From contig JAJFJU010000012.1 in assembly GCA_021773645.1 (NCBI GenBank), positions 62,001 through 126,000 of the forward strand: DNA of 64,000 nt, given 5' to 3'. Positions 1-8,796 of this stretch are shown here, one piece after another. The position numbers and the translations under genes are program-made. The notes below the pieces were generated by a model, which saw nothing but the letters and a program-made list of their open reading frames with translations, had not been told where the DNA came from and ran no database searches. This stretch comes from Gammaproteobacteria bacterium. GTDB taxonomy: Bacteria; Pseudomonadota; Gammaproteobacteria; HK1. Numbering within the stretch: position 1 is the stretch's first letter; every line of letters starts with the position of its first letter.

Positions 1-1008
1 GTGGTGGCGAAGGCCAATCTATTGATTTGGGAGCATGGCAATCTGGTCGTGCCTATCGCCTCGACCCTGTTAATGGTGTTGCTTCTATTCCTGTTCAACA
101 TGTCCTACGGATACTTTGTCGAATCCCGGGGCAAGCGGCAATTAGCAGGCCTGTTTGGCCAGTACATACCGCCGGAGCTGGTGGATGAGATGAGTGGTGA
201 TCCCGATGCCTTTTCGCTGGAAGGTGAAAGCCGAGAAATGAGCGTACTGTTTACCGATGTGCGGGGTTTCACCACCATTTCTGAAGGGCTAGACCCACAG
301 GAGCTTACGCAGCTTATGAGTGAGTTCCTGACGCCGATGACGCGGGTTATTCACAACCATCGGGGAACCATCGATAAATACATGGGGGATGCGGTGATGT
401 GTTTCTGGGGTGCGCCTTTGCAAGATCCGGATCATGCATTGCATGCGCTGGAAGCGGGCCTGGACATGCTGGAAACGCTGAAATCCATGGATGCGGAATT
501 CAAGTCCCGGGGTTGGCCAGAGATTCGTATCGGCGTGGGGGTCAATACGGGTTCCATGAGCGTGGGCAACATGGGCTCGGAATTCCGTATGGCCTATACC
601 GTACTGGGCGACGCCGTAAACCTCGGCTCGCGCCTAGAGGGGCTGACCAAGCAGTATGGGGTGGACATGATTGTCAACGAGACCACCCGTGCAGTTGTGC
701 CAGGCTATGCATTCCGGGAGCTGGACAAGGTTCGGGTGAAGGGCAAAGACAAGCCGGTGACTATCTATGAGCCGCTGGGGCCGAAGGAGGAGGTTTCCAA
801 AGAGCTCCGTGATGAACTAAAGCTCTACCGGCAGGCCTTGAAACTCTACCGTCAGCAAAGCTGGGATATGGCGGAGATTCAGTTCCTTAATTTGCAGCAG
901 ACCACCGAACGGGGCCTGTATCATCTCTATGCCGAACGCATCTCGCACTTCCGAGAGCAGTCGCCCGGAAGTGATTGGGATGGCGTTTTTACCCACCAGA
1001 CCAAGTGA
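1..1008 (+). CDS. Class III adenylate/guanylate cyclase, C-terminal part (5' end outside window)
   Basis: Makes cyclic AMP (or GMP) from the nucleotide triphosphate at the inner face of the membrane. The visible part starts with a hydrophobic helix (about residues 17-35), then a linker with the QYIPPELVDEM motif common in CHASE2-type cyclases, then a full class III catalytic domain (about 75-260). The metal-binding FTDVRGFT and GDAVMCFWGAP motifs and the GDAVNLGSRLE substrate-site motif are present. The reading frame is open to base 1, and the family normally has a large extracytoplasmic CHASE2 domain before the helix, so the GTG at base 1 is probably internal. It converges on the FHA gene and belongs with the kinase/phosphatase cluster that follows. 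Adenylate specificity is inferred from family, not proven. Confidence 0.9.
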   Translation: MVAKANLLIWEHGNLVVPIASTLLMVLLLFLFNMSYGYFVESRGKRQLAGLFGQYIPPELVDEMSGDPDAFSLEGESREMSVLFTDVRGFTTISEGLDPQELTQLMSEFLTPMTRVIHNHRGTIDKYMGDAVMCFWGAPLQDPDHALHALEAGLDMLETLKSMDAEFKSRGWPEIRIGVGVNTGSMSVGNMGSEFRMAYTVLGDAVNLGSRLEGLTKQYGVDMIVNETTRAVVPGYAFRELDKVRVKGKDKPVTIYEPLGPKEEVSKELRDELKLYRQALKLYRQQSWDMAEIQFLNLQQTTERGLYHLYAERISHFREQSPGSDWDGVFTHQTK

Positions 1009-1026
1009 GTAGCTAAGCTACCGCTG

Positions 1027-1044
1027 GAGCCTTGAACGAGGCTC
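1027..1044. terminator. Short hairpin between convergent genes
   Basis: GAGCCT and AGGCTC form a 6-bp stem around a 6-base loop in the 45-bp gap between the cyclase and the FHA gene. There is no clear T-run on either strand, so this is only a weak candidate bidirectional terminator. Confidence 0.3.
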
Positions 1045-1053
1045 AGAAATCAT

Positions 1054-1773
1054 TCAGTGGTTAACAGAAAATTCCATTTTAATGCCCGCCAATTCCACCA
1101 CGTCGTGGTCTTTTAAGGCATGTGCTTGGCCACCGATGGGGTCTCCATTTACCACAGGGTGGGTGCCTTCAACGTGAGTGATGAAGTAGCCCTGTGGGCG
1201 GCGAGTGATGACAGCTACCTGGATGCCGGGCCGTCCCAGGGTGATCAGCGCCTTCTTTAGTTCCAATTCTTTGCCAGCCGCCGGGCCGTTTAAAACCCGA
1301 ATCTTGCCCAGTGGCAATTCTGCTGGTGTGGATTGAGCGGGCGCATCGGCTGTCGGCGCTTGGGCGGCCATCTCGCCGGTTGTTGTTCCAGGTGCTTCTG
1401 CTGCCTTTTCTGCAGCCGCTGCATGGCCCACCATCCCTGGGCGGATGATCATGGTTTTTTCAAAATCATCCTCGGAAGAGGCTTCATCGTTGACGTATTT
1501 GAGCTCGTGCTTGCCGACACTAATGACATCGCTGTTCTTCAAGGCATGCTTTTTGATGAGCTTGCCATTAACGTAGGTGCCGTTGGTGCTATCCAGGTCC
1601 TCCAGGAAGGAGTCATTGAGGATGGTAATAATCGCGGAATGCTGGCCGCTGACCGCAAGATTATCCACCTGAATATCATTGTCGGGGCGCCGACCGATGG
1701 TTATGCGTTCCTTCTCGAGAGCAAACTCTCCGAGGACCGAGGCATTGAGGCTAAGTATGAGCTTTGCAGGCAT
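1054..1773 (-). CDS. FHA-domain protein
   Basis: Cytoplasmic phosphothreonine-binding adaptor, 239 residues. The N-terminal FHA domain (about 20-90) has the GRRPDNDI, SGQHSAI and DSTNGTYVNG signatures that form the phosphopeptide pocket. A linker rich in Ala, Pro and Glu (about 115-155) leads to a second, degenerate FHA-like fold (about 157-238) with LGRPG and VVNGDPIGG but lacking the canonical S-x-x-H and full N-G-T motifs. It lies downstream of the PP2C phosphatase and the CHASE2 kinase on the same strand, so it is a likely substrate or reader of that kinase. No type VI secretion genes, which often accompany this trio, are present in the window. Confidence 0.88.
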   Translation of the reverse strand: MPAKLILSLNASVLGEFALEKERITIGRRPDNDIQVDNLAVSGQHSAIITILNDSFLEDLDSTNGTYVNGKLIKKHALKNSDVISVGKHELKYVNDEASSEDDFEKTMIIRPGMVGHAAAAEKAAEAPGTTTGEMAAQAPTADAPAQSTPAELPLGKIRVLNGPAAGKELELKKALITLGRPGIQVAVITRRPQGYFITHVEGTHPVVNGDPIGGQAHALKDHDVVELAGIKMEFSVNH

Positions 1774-1945
1774 TGGATATCCTACCCGAACCGGGATGGG
1801 TTAACAGGTTGCCGAAAATTCCGTCTTTCGGCAGTGTTTAAGTTCAATATACCGTTTCCAGGGCACTTGAAGTGTCCTGGAAATCGGGCGTGGCGTATTT
1901 CCCCCACCCGTTGATAAATAGTATGTAATGGCCTTTGATGCATGT

Positions 1946-2767
1946 TTAGAACCAGTCAAATAATCTTGTGTACCAACCGGTTGTTACCGGAAATGGTTTC
2001 AGTACGCGCACCAGAATGATGGAGATATTGTCTTTACCACCTGCATCGTTGGCCATTTTCACCAAGGTTTCCGCTGCTTGCTGAAGGTTATCACTGTCTT
2101 TAGTCAGGGTTAAGTGGATCGCTTCATCGTTCACCAGGTCAGTAAGACCATCGGAGCAGAGCAGATAGACATCTCCCGCCAGGGCCATATCTTCCTGGAC
2201 CTCTACTTCCACCTGTACATCAATTCCTACGGCACGGGTAACCAGGTTTTTGTTCTGAGATTCCTTGGCTTCCTCCGGTGTATAAAAACCCTTATCAATT
2301 AACTCCTGCAGCAAGGAGTGATCGACCGTAATCTGTTCAAGCACTTCGCTACGCAGGCGGTAGAGGCGGGAATCCCCCACGTGAGCGATGGTGAGGCGGT
2401 TGTCGTAGAACACCGCTGCCACCAGGGTGGTGCCCATTCCCCTGCACTGCGGTTGGCTCTGGGCGGTCTGGTAGATGGTCTCATTGGCCTTTTCTGCCGC
2501 CGCTTTTAATAACAAGGTTTCCCGGCTATAACCCGTTTCCTCATCAATTTCTCCCGCACCCAAGGCCCGGGGATCCGCACGTAATTCTTCTAAAATAATA
2601 TTGACCGCAATGGCGCTGGCGACTTCTCCCGCTTTATATCCCCCCATGCCGTCGGCGAGTATCACGATACCAGTGCGGGTGTCGGAGCCGATGCTGTCTT
2701 CATTGTGGTCGCGTTTGCTCCCCACATCGGAAACACCCACTATTTCCAGTTTGCCCTCCAGGTTCAT
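1946..2767 (-). CDS. PP2C-family Ser/Thr phosphatase
   Basis: Removes phosphate from Ser/Thr residues of proteins and is the expected antagonist of the neighbouring kinase. The 273-residue protein carries the standard bacterial PP2C motifs: DHNEDS near the N-terminus, ADGMGGYKAGE with the metal-binding aspartate, GTTLVAA, AHVGDSRLYRLR, CSDGLTDLV and GGKDNISIILV. There is no membrane segment. It ends in a short extension after the catalytic core (VTTGWYTRLFDWF). It follows the kinase gene on the minus strand with a 27-bp gap, so the two are probably co-transcribed, with the FHA gene next. Confidence 0.93.
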   Translation of the reverse strand: MNLEGKLEIVGVSDVGSKRDHNEDSIGSDTRTGIVILADGMGGYKAGEVASAIAVNIILEELRADPRALGAGEIDEETGYSRETLLLKAAAEKANETIYQTAQSQPQCRGMGTTLVAAVFYDNRLTIAHVGDSRLYRLRSEVLEQITVDHSLLQELIDKGFYTPEEAKESQNKNLVTRAVGIDVQVEVEVQEDMALAGDVYLLCSDGLTDLVNDEAIHLTLTKDSDNLQQAAETLVKMANDAGGKDNISIILVRVLKPFPVTTGWYTRLFDWF

Positions 2768-2794
2768 ACTATTCTATTCAGGCGGTGGTGGCCG

Positions 2795-5488
2795 TTAGCC
2801 ACGAGGTACAAATCGCCCATCTTCTCCACGTGGTTGCTCGTCCTGAGTAGCGCCTACACGTGAGGCACACATTTTAAGATCGCGGGCCATATCGGAGCCA
2901 CGTTGGTAGCGTTTTTCCAAATCTTTCTTCAGGGCCTTATCGATAATGGCCTTGAGACATGGCGGCAGATCCGGACGTATACCAAGTACATCGGGATGGG
3001 TGTCATTGGCAATCTTGTACATCAAGGTCGCCATGGAGTCGCCGGTAAAGGGTAATTGCCCGGTAAGCATTTGAAACAGCATGACCCCGAGGGAGAAGAG
3101 GTCGGAATGGCCGCCCACCTTGGTGCCCGCCAATTGCTCTGGTGACATATAAGAGGGGGTGCCCAGTACCATTCCGGTCTTGGTCTTGCTGGAATCGGTA
3201 ATGCGGGCGATGCCGAAATCGGTAATCTTCATGACGCCCGATTCGGCGTCGTACATCAGGTTGGCGGGCTTGATGTCGCGGTGCACCACTTTCTGGGAAT
3301 GGGCGTAATCCAGTGCCTCTGCCGATTGCGCCATCAAGTCGATGACCGTGGCCACCGGTAATAGTTTGTCGGGTTTGGTGAAGGGCGCGAGATCGCCACC
3401 TTTAAGGAATTCCATGGCGATGTAGGCGAGATCGTGTTCCTCACCGGCATCGAAGATGGTGACGATGTTGGGATGGTTTAGGCGGCCAGCCGTTTCTGCC
3501 TCGCGGAAAAAGCGCTCCTTCACCTCCTGCAACTCGTCGCCCTCGAATTCCTGGGAGAGGGCCATGGTTTTGATCGCGACAACCCGGTTAATTTTTGGAT
3601 CCTTGCCGAGATACACGATGCCCATGGCGCCCTTGCCAAGTTCTTTCTCCACCTCGTAGCGGCCGAGCATGGGTTTTTGCACGCCCTCTCCGGAGAGAAT
3701 CATGGTGGCCTGGGCGCCACCACCAGCGCTGCCCAGCATCACGGTATCTTCCATTACCTTGCTGCGCGACATGCGTGATTCCAAGTCGCGGAACTTTGGA
3801 TTGAAGTCGGCCATGTACTGATACACGGAGCCTGCCTTGTTGAACTGTCGCTTGCGTTCGTAATCAAGCGCGAGGTTGTAGAGCAAATCCATCACCGAAT
3901 CGTCTAGCGGACACTTGCGGAATTTATCGAAGGCCATATCCAGCTGGCCCTGTCCCTGGAAGGCCAGCCCCAACATGCGATTGGTTTCCGCAGAATCTGC
4001 ATCCGAGGCGAGCTTGCCGCGTTCGGTAACGAGATAACGCTTGGTGGTTAACAGTAGATGACCCGCGAGTAGCAGGCTGGTGGGAACCATAAGCTGTAGC
4101 CACATGCCCTGTGTCGTCATGAGGACAAAGTGGGCCACCATCAAGGCGACAAATAGCAATGCTGTGATGGTGGCGCCCGCTGCTGCCTTTAGCCGTGGCA
4201 GCAGGGCAATGAGATAGAGGGAGATAAGCAGGAAGATACCCATCTCGGCCCAGTAACCCCAGGTCGGGACGACGAAAAAGTCCTCGTTAAGAATGCTGGA
4301 TACGGAGTGCGCCAGTGTGAGCACGGGTGCCATGGCGGGAGAGATCGGTGTGACCTGCGGGCTGCCTACTCCCGTTGCAGTGGCACCTATGAGTACCACC
4401 TTGCCACGATATCTCTCTGGCGGGATTTTGCCACTGATGACGTCGTAGAAGGAATCTACAGAGAAGGCCGGAATGCCATCCATATCGCCGTAGAAGAAGG
4501 TGTGCATCTGCAGTGCTTCGTCGGTGGAAATTTGCAGTCCACCGAGCCTTACGCCTTCACCAAGGCGGATTTCAATATCCTTGTTCTTCAAATTGAGGCT
4601 TTTGGCTGCGAGCAAAAGCGACAGCGAGGGGTAATAGCTATTGAAATAGCGTAGTACCAAGGGCTCTGAGCGGATGCCGCCGTCGACATCCACGTTGGCA
4701 TTGAGATGACCGATGGCCAAAGCGGTGGTGCCTAGTTCCTCAATGGGCGGAATGGCGGCTACCGTAGGTAGTGGTAGCAGGCCATTGATGAGGGCATCCG
4801 TACGGTCGAGTACGTTGGGGAGCCCATTGCGGGTCACGTATTCTGGTAAATCCTGGTCTGGATTGCCTAAGGGCTCACCGATAACGAAGGGCATGGCCAG
4901 GATCACATTGCCCGCATTGGCCAGTTGTTCCGCTAGCTTGCGGTCGGTGTTAAGGGCTTCCTCGGCCTCACGAATCTGGGCAGCAAGGATATCCACCTCG
5001 TCCTGCAAGTTTTTGGCCAGTGCGGATTCAGCAAAAAATTCACGGATCTGGGTGGCGGCCTCGTTATCTGCCGGTAATTCCTCCAATAAAGCCTGGAGTA
5101 ATTCAACCTCGCTAGGTGCTTCTTGGTAGAGACGGGAGTCTGCCAGGAAGGCGCCTAGCTCAGTGATATGGGCCAGGCCGGGGTCGAGCTGCGGTTCGAG
5201 GAAAAAGACGGTGTTGCCAATGACCTTGGCCTGGGCCTCGGTCAGCAGTTCGATGATGTGGGCGTGAAGGTCGCGAGGCCAGGGCCAGCGACCGAGATTG
5301 TTGATACTTTCGTCATCAATGGCGATGACGACGACCTTCTCGCTAGGCTCTGCGTTGGAGCCGCGTACACCGAAATCGTAGGCACTTCGTTCCAGGCCCT
5401 GGAGGAACTCGCCACGGGCCCCAATGAGGAAAATCAGCGTGATAATGACGCCGGCAAACCAATCCTTAGTCCAGAAGCCTTTTTTCAC
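2795..5488 (-). CDS. CHASE2-domain transmembrane Ser/Thr protein kinase
   Basis: Membrane kinase of about 897 residues. An N-terminal helix is followed by a periplasmic CHASE2 sensor, a cluster of three hydrophobic helices (coded around 4250-4040), a TPR-like stretch, and a Hanks-type kinase domain (from about residue 605). The kinase has GKGAMG, VAIK, HRDIKPANL, DFGIAR and the SPEQ equivalent of APE, so it should be active. The GTG at 5488 is preferred over upstream in-frame starts because GAGGAG lies 6 bases before it and the following residues make a normal membrane anchor. Its sensor type matches that expected for the cyclase at the window edge, so two different outputs may share one sensor class. 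The ligand is unknown. Confidence 0.9.
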   Translation of the reverse strand: MKKGFWTKDWFAGVIITLIFLIGARGEFLQGLERSAYDFGVRGSNAEPSEKVVVIAIDDESINNLGRWPWPRDLHAHIIELLTEAQAKVIGNTVFFLEPQLDPGLAHITELGAFLADSRLYQEAPSEVELLQALLEELPADNEAATQIREFFAESALAKNLQDEVDILAAQIREAEEALNTDRKLAEQLANAGNVILAMPFVIGEPLGNPDQDLPEYVTRNGLPNVLDRTDALINGLLPLPTVAAIPPIEELGTTALAIGHLNANVDVDGGIRSEPLVLRYFNSYYPSLSLLLAAKSLNLKNKDIEIRLGEGVRLGGLQISTDEALQMHTFFYGDMDGIPAFSVDSFYDVISGKIPPERYRGKVVLIGATATGVGSPQVTPISPAMAPVLTLAHSVSSILNEDFFVVPTWGYWAEMGIFLLISLYLIALLPRLKAAAGATITALLFVALMVAHFVLMTTQGMWLQLMVPTSLLLAGHLLLTTKRYLVTERGKLASDADSAETNRMLGLAFQGQGQLDMAFDKFRKCPLDDSVMDLLYNLALDYERKRQFNKAGSVYQYMADFNPKFRDLESRMSRSKVMEDTVMLGSAGGGAQATMILSGEGVQKPMLGRYEVEKELGKGAMGIVYLGKDPKINRVVAIKTMALSQEFEGDELQEVKERFFREAETAGRLNHPNIVTIFDAGEEHDLAYIAMEFLKGGDLAPFTKPDKLLPVATVIDLMAQSAEALDYAHSQKVVHRDIKPANLMYDAESGVMKITDFGIARITDSSKTKTGMVLGTPSYMSPEQLAGTKVGGHSDLFSLGVMLFQMLTGQLPFTGDSMATLMYKIANDTHPDVLGIRPDLPPCLKAIIDKALKKDLEKRYQRGSDMARDLKMCASRVGATQDEQPRGEDGRFVPRG

Positions 5489-5664
5489 CCCATGCTCCTC
5501 AGTTCTTGTAATAGGGCAACTATAGGTCATATTATTCTGAATATACAAGATAAAAATGCTTTTCCAGCCTGCCAGAATAAGCCCTGGTCGGGGTGAAAAT
5601 AATGCGGAATATCCGCTGGTGAGCGATGGTTTTGGAAGTGGCCGCAATGATGGAGTGGCGTTAG

Positions 5665-6495
5665 ATGCAGCTAAGTTTTAGCAAAATGCATGGCTTGGGA
5701 AACGATTTCGTCGTTATCGACAATCGTCCCGGGCGGTTGCAGGTCGATGTAGCACAGGTCCGTTTTTTGGCCGATCGCCGTCGTGGCGTGGGTTGTGACC
5801 AGTTGTTGCTGCTAGAGCCGGCTTCTGGCGACGTCGCCGATTTTCGCTATCGCATCTTCAATGCCGATGGTGCAGAGGTGGAGCAGTGCGGCAACGGTGC
5901 CCGTTGTATTGCACGTTTTGTCCATGAGAAGGGGCTCAGCACGCGGGATGAACTGGTGTTTGAGACGGCCAAGGGGATCATTCGCACCCGCCGGGGGGCC
6001 AATGGTGAGGTCACTGTGGATATGGGGCCGCCGCATTTTGAACCGGCGGAAATCCCCTTTATTGCCAGGGAAGAGGCATCGCAATATTCGCTAGCCGTTG
6101 CCGGTAGGCAGATAGAGATTGGGGCAGTTTCTATGGGAAATCCACACGCGGTGCTGCGGGTTGATGATCTCGATAGTGCTCCAGTCGCAGCATTGGGGAC
6201 AGCGATTCAGGCCGAGAGGTGTTTTCCTCAAGGGGTTAACGTTGGTTTTATGCAAATTCTTGGACCGAGGGCAATTCGCTTGCGGGTGTTTGAGCGGGGT
6301 GTGGGAGAGACGGCGGCTTGCGGCAGCGGTGCCTGTGCCGCGGTGGTGGTGGGTCGACGGCAGGGGTTGTTGGATGCTGTCGTTGATGTGGCCTTATCGG
6401 GGGGAGATCTGCGCATCCAATGGGAGGGAGAGCAGGCTCCGGTATTGATGACTGGAGCGGCGACTCAAGTCTATGAGGGGAGTATAGAGATATGA
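5665..6495 (+). CDS. dapF: Diaminopimelate epimerase
   Basis: Interconverts LL- and meso-diaminopimelate for lysine and peptidoglycan synthesis in the cytoplasm. The 276-residue length is standard. The two catalytic cysteines are visible at about 75 (EQCGNGARC) and 219 (TAACGSGAC), and the N-terminal MHGLGNDFVV motif is intact. It starts 176 bp from the divergent kinase gene. Its stop overlaps the next start in an ATGA, the first of a series of tight junctions running to xerC. The dapF-DUF484-xerC order is typical of gammaproteobacteria. Confidence 0.97.
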   Translation: MQLSFSKMHGLGNDFVVIDNRPGRLQVDVAQVRFLADRRRGVGCDQLLLLEPASGDVADFRYRIFNADGAEVEQCGNGARCIARFVHEKGLSTRDELVFETAKGIIRTRRGANGEVTVDMGPPHFEPAEIPFIAREEASQYSLAVAGRQIEIGAVSMGNPHAVLRVDDLDSAPVAALGTAIQAERCFPQGVNVGFMQILGPRAIRLRVFERGVGETAACGSGACAAVVVGRRQGLLDAVVDVALSGGDLRIQWEGEQAPVLMTGAATQVYEGSIEI

Positions 6496-7187
6496 AGATG
6501 AATAGTGACCAAATGGCGACAGATGCTGGGGCAACCGAGGAAATCGTACGTTTCCTGCGCAGCCACCCGGACTTTCTCTGCGAGCATCCGGAGTTGGTCG
6601 AGAAAATGCGGGTTCCACATCATTGTGGTGCAGCGGTTTCGCTGGTGGAGCATCAGGTGAGTGTGCTGCGGGATCATAATCATCGGCTGCGCCGCGACTT
6701 CCAAGCCCTGATCGAACGTGCGCGTGAAAACGAGGCGCTGTATACACGTTTGCACCGCTTGACCTTGGACTTGCTGGCTTGCAAGACGCCTACCGAGGTC
6801 TTCGAGACGGTGTCAGAGGGGCTAGTGCGGGATTTTGATGCCGAGTTTGTGGTCATCCAGTTGTTTGCACTGCAGCCCACAACACCAGGTGAGTTGCTGC
6901 CTGAGTTCGTTGGTGCTGACAGTGCGGGAGCCGCTCTTTTTGCCGCAATTTTAGAGAGTGGCAATACCGTGTGTGGCCATCTTCGACCAGAGCAATGGGA
7001 TTATTTATTCGCAGCGCAATGGGAAGACCCTGGTTCAGCCGCTTTGCAGCCCCTGGGCGGGAATTCCACCCCAGGACTACTAGCTATCGGGAGCCGTGAC
7101 CCTGGGCATTTCCACCCGGCTATGGGTAGTGCCTTTTTGCAGCAATTGGGCGGTGTGTTGACGGCGGTACTGGCCCGCTGGATTTAA
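6492..7187 (+). CDS. DUF484 family GAF-like protein
   Basis: Conserved cytoplasmic protein of 231 residues found between dapF and xerC in gammaproteobacteria; function not established. The N-terminal IVRFLRSHPDFL and the ELVEKMRVPH stretch are family signatures. A short coiled-coil region (about 55-85) precedes a GAF-like domain. Its start overlaps the dapF stop by 4 bp, and xerC begins 10 bp after its stop, so translation of the three is probably coupled. Identification rests on the sequence signatures and the conserved position. Confidence 0.88.
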   Translation: MKMNSDQMATDAGATEEIVRFLRSHPDFLCEHPELVEKMRVPHHCGAAVSLVEHQVSVLRDHNHRLRRDFQALIERARENEALYTRLHRLTLDLLACKTPTEVFETVSEGLVRDFDAEFVVIQLFALQPTTPGELLPEFVGADSAGAALFAAILESGNTVCGHLRPEQWDYLFAAQWEDPGSAALQPLGGNSTPGLLAIGSRDPGHFHPAMGSAFLQQLGGVLTAVLARWI

Positions 7188-7197
7188 AGGCCTCGTC

Positions 7198-8106
7198 ATG
7201 GATGCCGAACAGCAAAGTTGGCAGGGGGAATTTCTCCATCATCTGAGTGTGGAGCGGCGCCTCTCGCCTCACACCATCGCTGCCTACCGGCGTGATCTTG
7301 CCAGCCTGCAACGCTTTTGCGAGCAGCAGGAGATCGGCTATTGGACGGCACTTAACCCAGCTACGGTGCGGGCCTTGCTAGCTTGGCGCCATCGGCAAGG
7401 GCTGGGTGGGCGTAGCCTGCAGCGCTTGTTGTCTTCCACCCGCAGTTTCTTTGCCTATCTGCTCCGCGAGGGCCAGATCACCCGTAACCCGGCTCAAGGG
7501 GTGAGCGCCCCACGGGCTCCGGCCCGTCTGCCCGAGACTCTTGATGTGGATCGCATAACCCAATTGTTGGCCTTTCCCGGCAATGACCCGCTAGCATTAC
7601 GCGATCGCGCTATCTTTGAACTTATTTATTCCTGTGGTCTGCGTCTGGCCGAACTTATTAGCCTTGATCAGCACCATCTGGTGGCGGGAACCCGGGAACT
7701 ACGGATCCTCGGCAAAGGCAATAAGACCCGAATCCTGCCTATCGGTGGAGCAGCCGTGAGGGCGCTGGAGGCCTGGTTGAGAGTGCGCGTTAGCCTTGCC
7801 GCGATAGACGAACCCGCGCTGTTCGTGAGTCGACGGGGTACTCGCCTGAGTGCCCGGGCGTTACAGATGCGTTTACGTAAATGGGGACTGGAGACGGGTG
7901 CAGGTGGTGCCTTGCATCCACATATGTTGCGCCACTCCTTTGCCACCCATTTGCTGGAATCAAGTGGTGATCTGCGTGCTGTGCAGGAGTTGCTCGGACA
8001 CGCCAGTATCAGTACCACTCAGGTCTACACCCATCTCGATTTTCAACACCTTGCGACGGTTTACGATCGCGCTCATCCACGGGCCAGGAAGCAAGCACGA
8101 AAATAG
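7198..8106 (+). CDS. xerC: Tyrosine recombinase XerC
   Basis: Site-specific recombinase that acts with XerD at dif to resolve chromosome dimers. The 302-residue protein has the N-terminal SAM-like DNA-binding domain and the catalytic domain with Arg in CGLRLAELI, Lys in GKGNKTR, HMLRHSFATHLL (His-x-x-Arg), LGH and the nucleophile tyrosine at about 277 (TTQVYTHL). XerC is preferred over XerD because of the dapF-DUF484 linkage. The ATG lies 10 bp after the DUF484 stop. No associated mobile DNA or attachment site was seen, so it is the housekeeping enzyme rather than an integrase. Confidence 0.95.
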   Translation: MDAEQQSWQGEFLHHLSVERRLSPHTIAAYRRDLASLQRFCEQQEIGYWTALNPATVRALLAWRHRQGLGGRSLQRLLSSTRSFFAYLLREGQITRNPAQGVSAPRAPARLPETLDVDRITQLLAFPGNDPLALRDRAIFELIYSCGLRLAELISLDQHHLVAGTRELRILGKGNKTRILPIGGAAVRALEAWLRVRVSLAAIDEPALFVSRRGTRLSARALQMRLRKWGLETGAGGALHPHMLRHSFATHLLESSGDLRAVQELLGHASISTTQVYTHLDFQHLATVYDRAHPRARKQARK

Positions 8107-8180
8107 CCCTCTCGTCTGCCAAGCTGTTGGCACGATGCGGTACAATCGCCTCCCTTCCAAACTAGTGAGAGGAATTTGCT

Positions 8181-8729
8181 TTGCGGCAGTTTGATGGCAC
8201 GACGATTTTACTGGCTCGCCGGGGGGACCGGGTGGTTCTCGGAGGCGATGGTCAGGTGACTCTGGGCGATACCGTGGTCAAGGGCAATGCACGCAAGGTG
8301 CGGCGCCTATTTCACGATCAGGTGATTGCCGGTTTTGCAGGGGGTACGGCCGATGCCTTCACCCTGTTTGAGCGCTTTGAGGGCAAACTTGAAAAACACC
8401 AGGGCAATCTCACCCGCGCGGCGGTGGAGCTCGCCAAAGACTGGCGCACGGATCGCATGCTGCGCCGACTGGAGGCGCTGCTGCTAGTGGCCGATGCACA
8501 GTCCTCGCTGATTATTTCTGGCAATGGCGATGTGATCGAACCCGAGCACGATGCCGCGGCGATTGGTTCTGGCGGTTCCTATGCGTTGGCTGCGGCCCGC
8601 GCATTGCTCGAACACAGTGAGCTCGGTGCTCGCGATATCGTGGAAAAAGCCCTCTCCATTGCCGCTGATATCTGCATTTACACCAATCATCAACAGGTTA
8701 TCGAGGAGCTGGAAAGCCGCTCTTCCTGA
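8181..8729 (+). CDS. hslV: HslV protease subunit of the HslUV complex
   Basis: Peptidase subunit of the ATP-dependent HslUV protease, a double ring of N-terminal-nucleophile threonine hydrolases. The protein has 182 residues with [23 protein letters not shown]-type family sequence near the N-terminus. TTG at 8181 is chosen because GAGAGGAA lies 6 bases upstream; it adds a short propeptide ending in Gly just before the pair of threonines, one of which becomes the catalytic residue after processing. This short propeptide is seen in some other proteobacteria, while E. coli has only the initiator Met. hslU follows after 67 bp. No convincing sigma-32 promoter could be read in the 74-bp gap upstream. 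Confidence 0.96.
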   Translation: MRQFDGTTILLARRGDRVVLGGDGQVTLGDTVVKGNARKVRRLFHDQVIAGFAGGTADAFTLFERFEGKLEKHQGNLTRAAVELAKDWRTDRMLRRLEALLLVADAQSSLIISGNGDVIEPEHDAAAIGSGGSYALAAARALLEHSELGARDIVEKALSIAADICIYTNHQQVIEELESRSS

Positions 8730-8796
8730 TTTCTACCCGCCGCGCGAGTTGCTATCTGCCTGCGGCCATCACCGAATTTGAGTAAGAATAATCGTT

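Noticed and set aside
7198-8106. Integrase of a genomic island
   Set aside because: The motifs, length and dapF-DUF484 linkage mark housekeeping XerC, and there is no tRNA or attachment repeat nearby.
8107-8180. Heat-shock promoter before hslV
   Set aside because: No pair of sigma-32 -35 and -10 elements at proper spacing could be found; only an isolated TACAAT near 8141.
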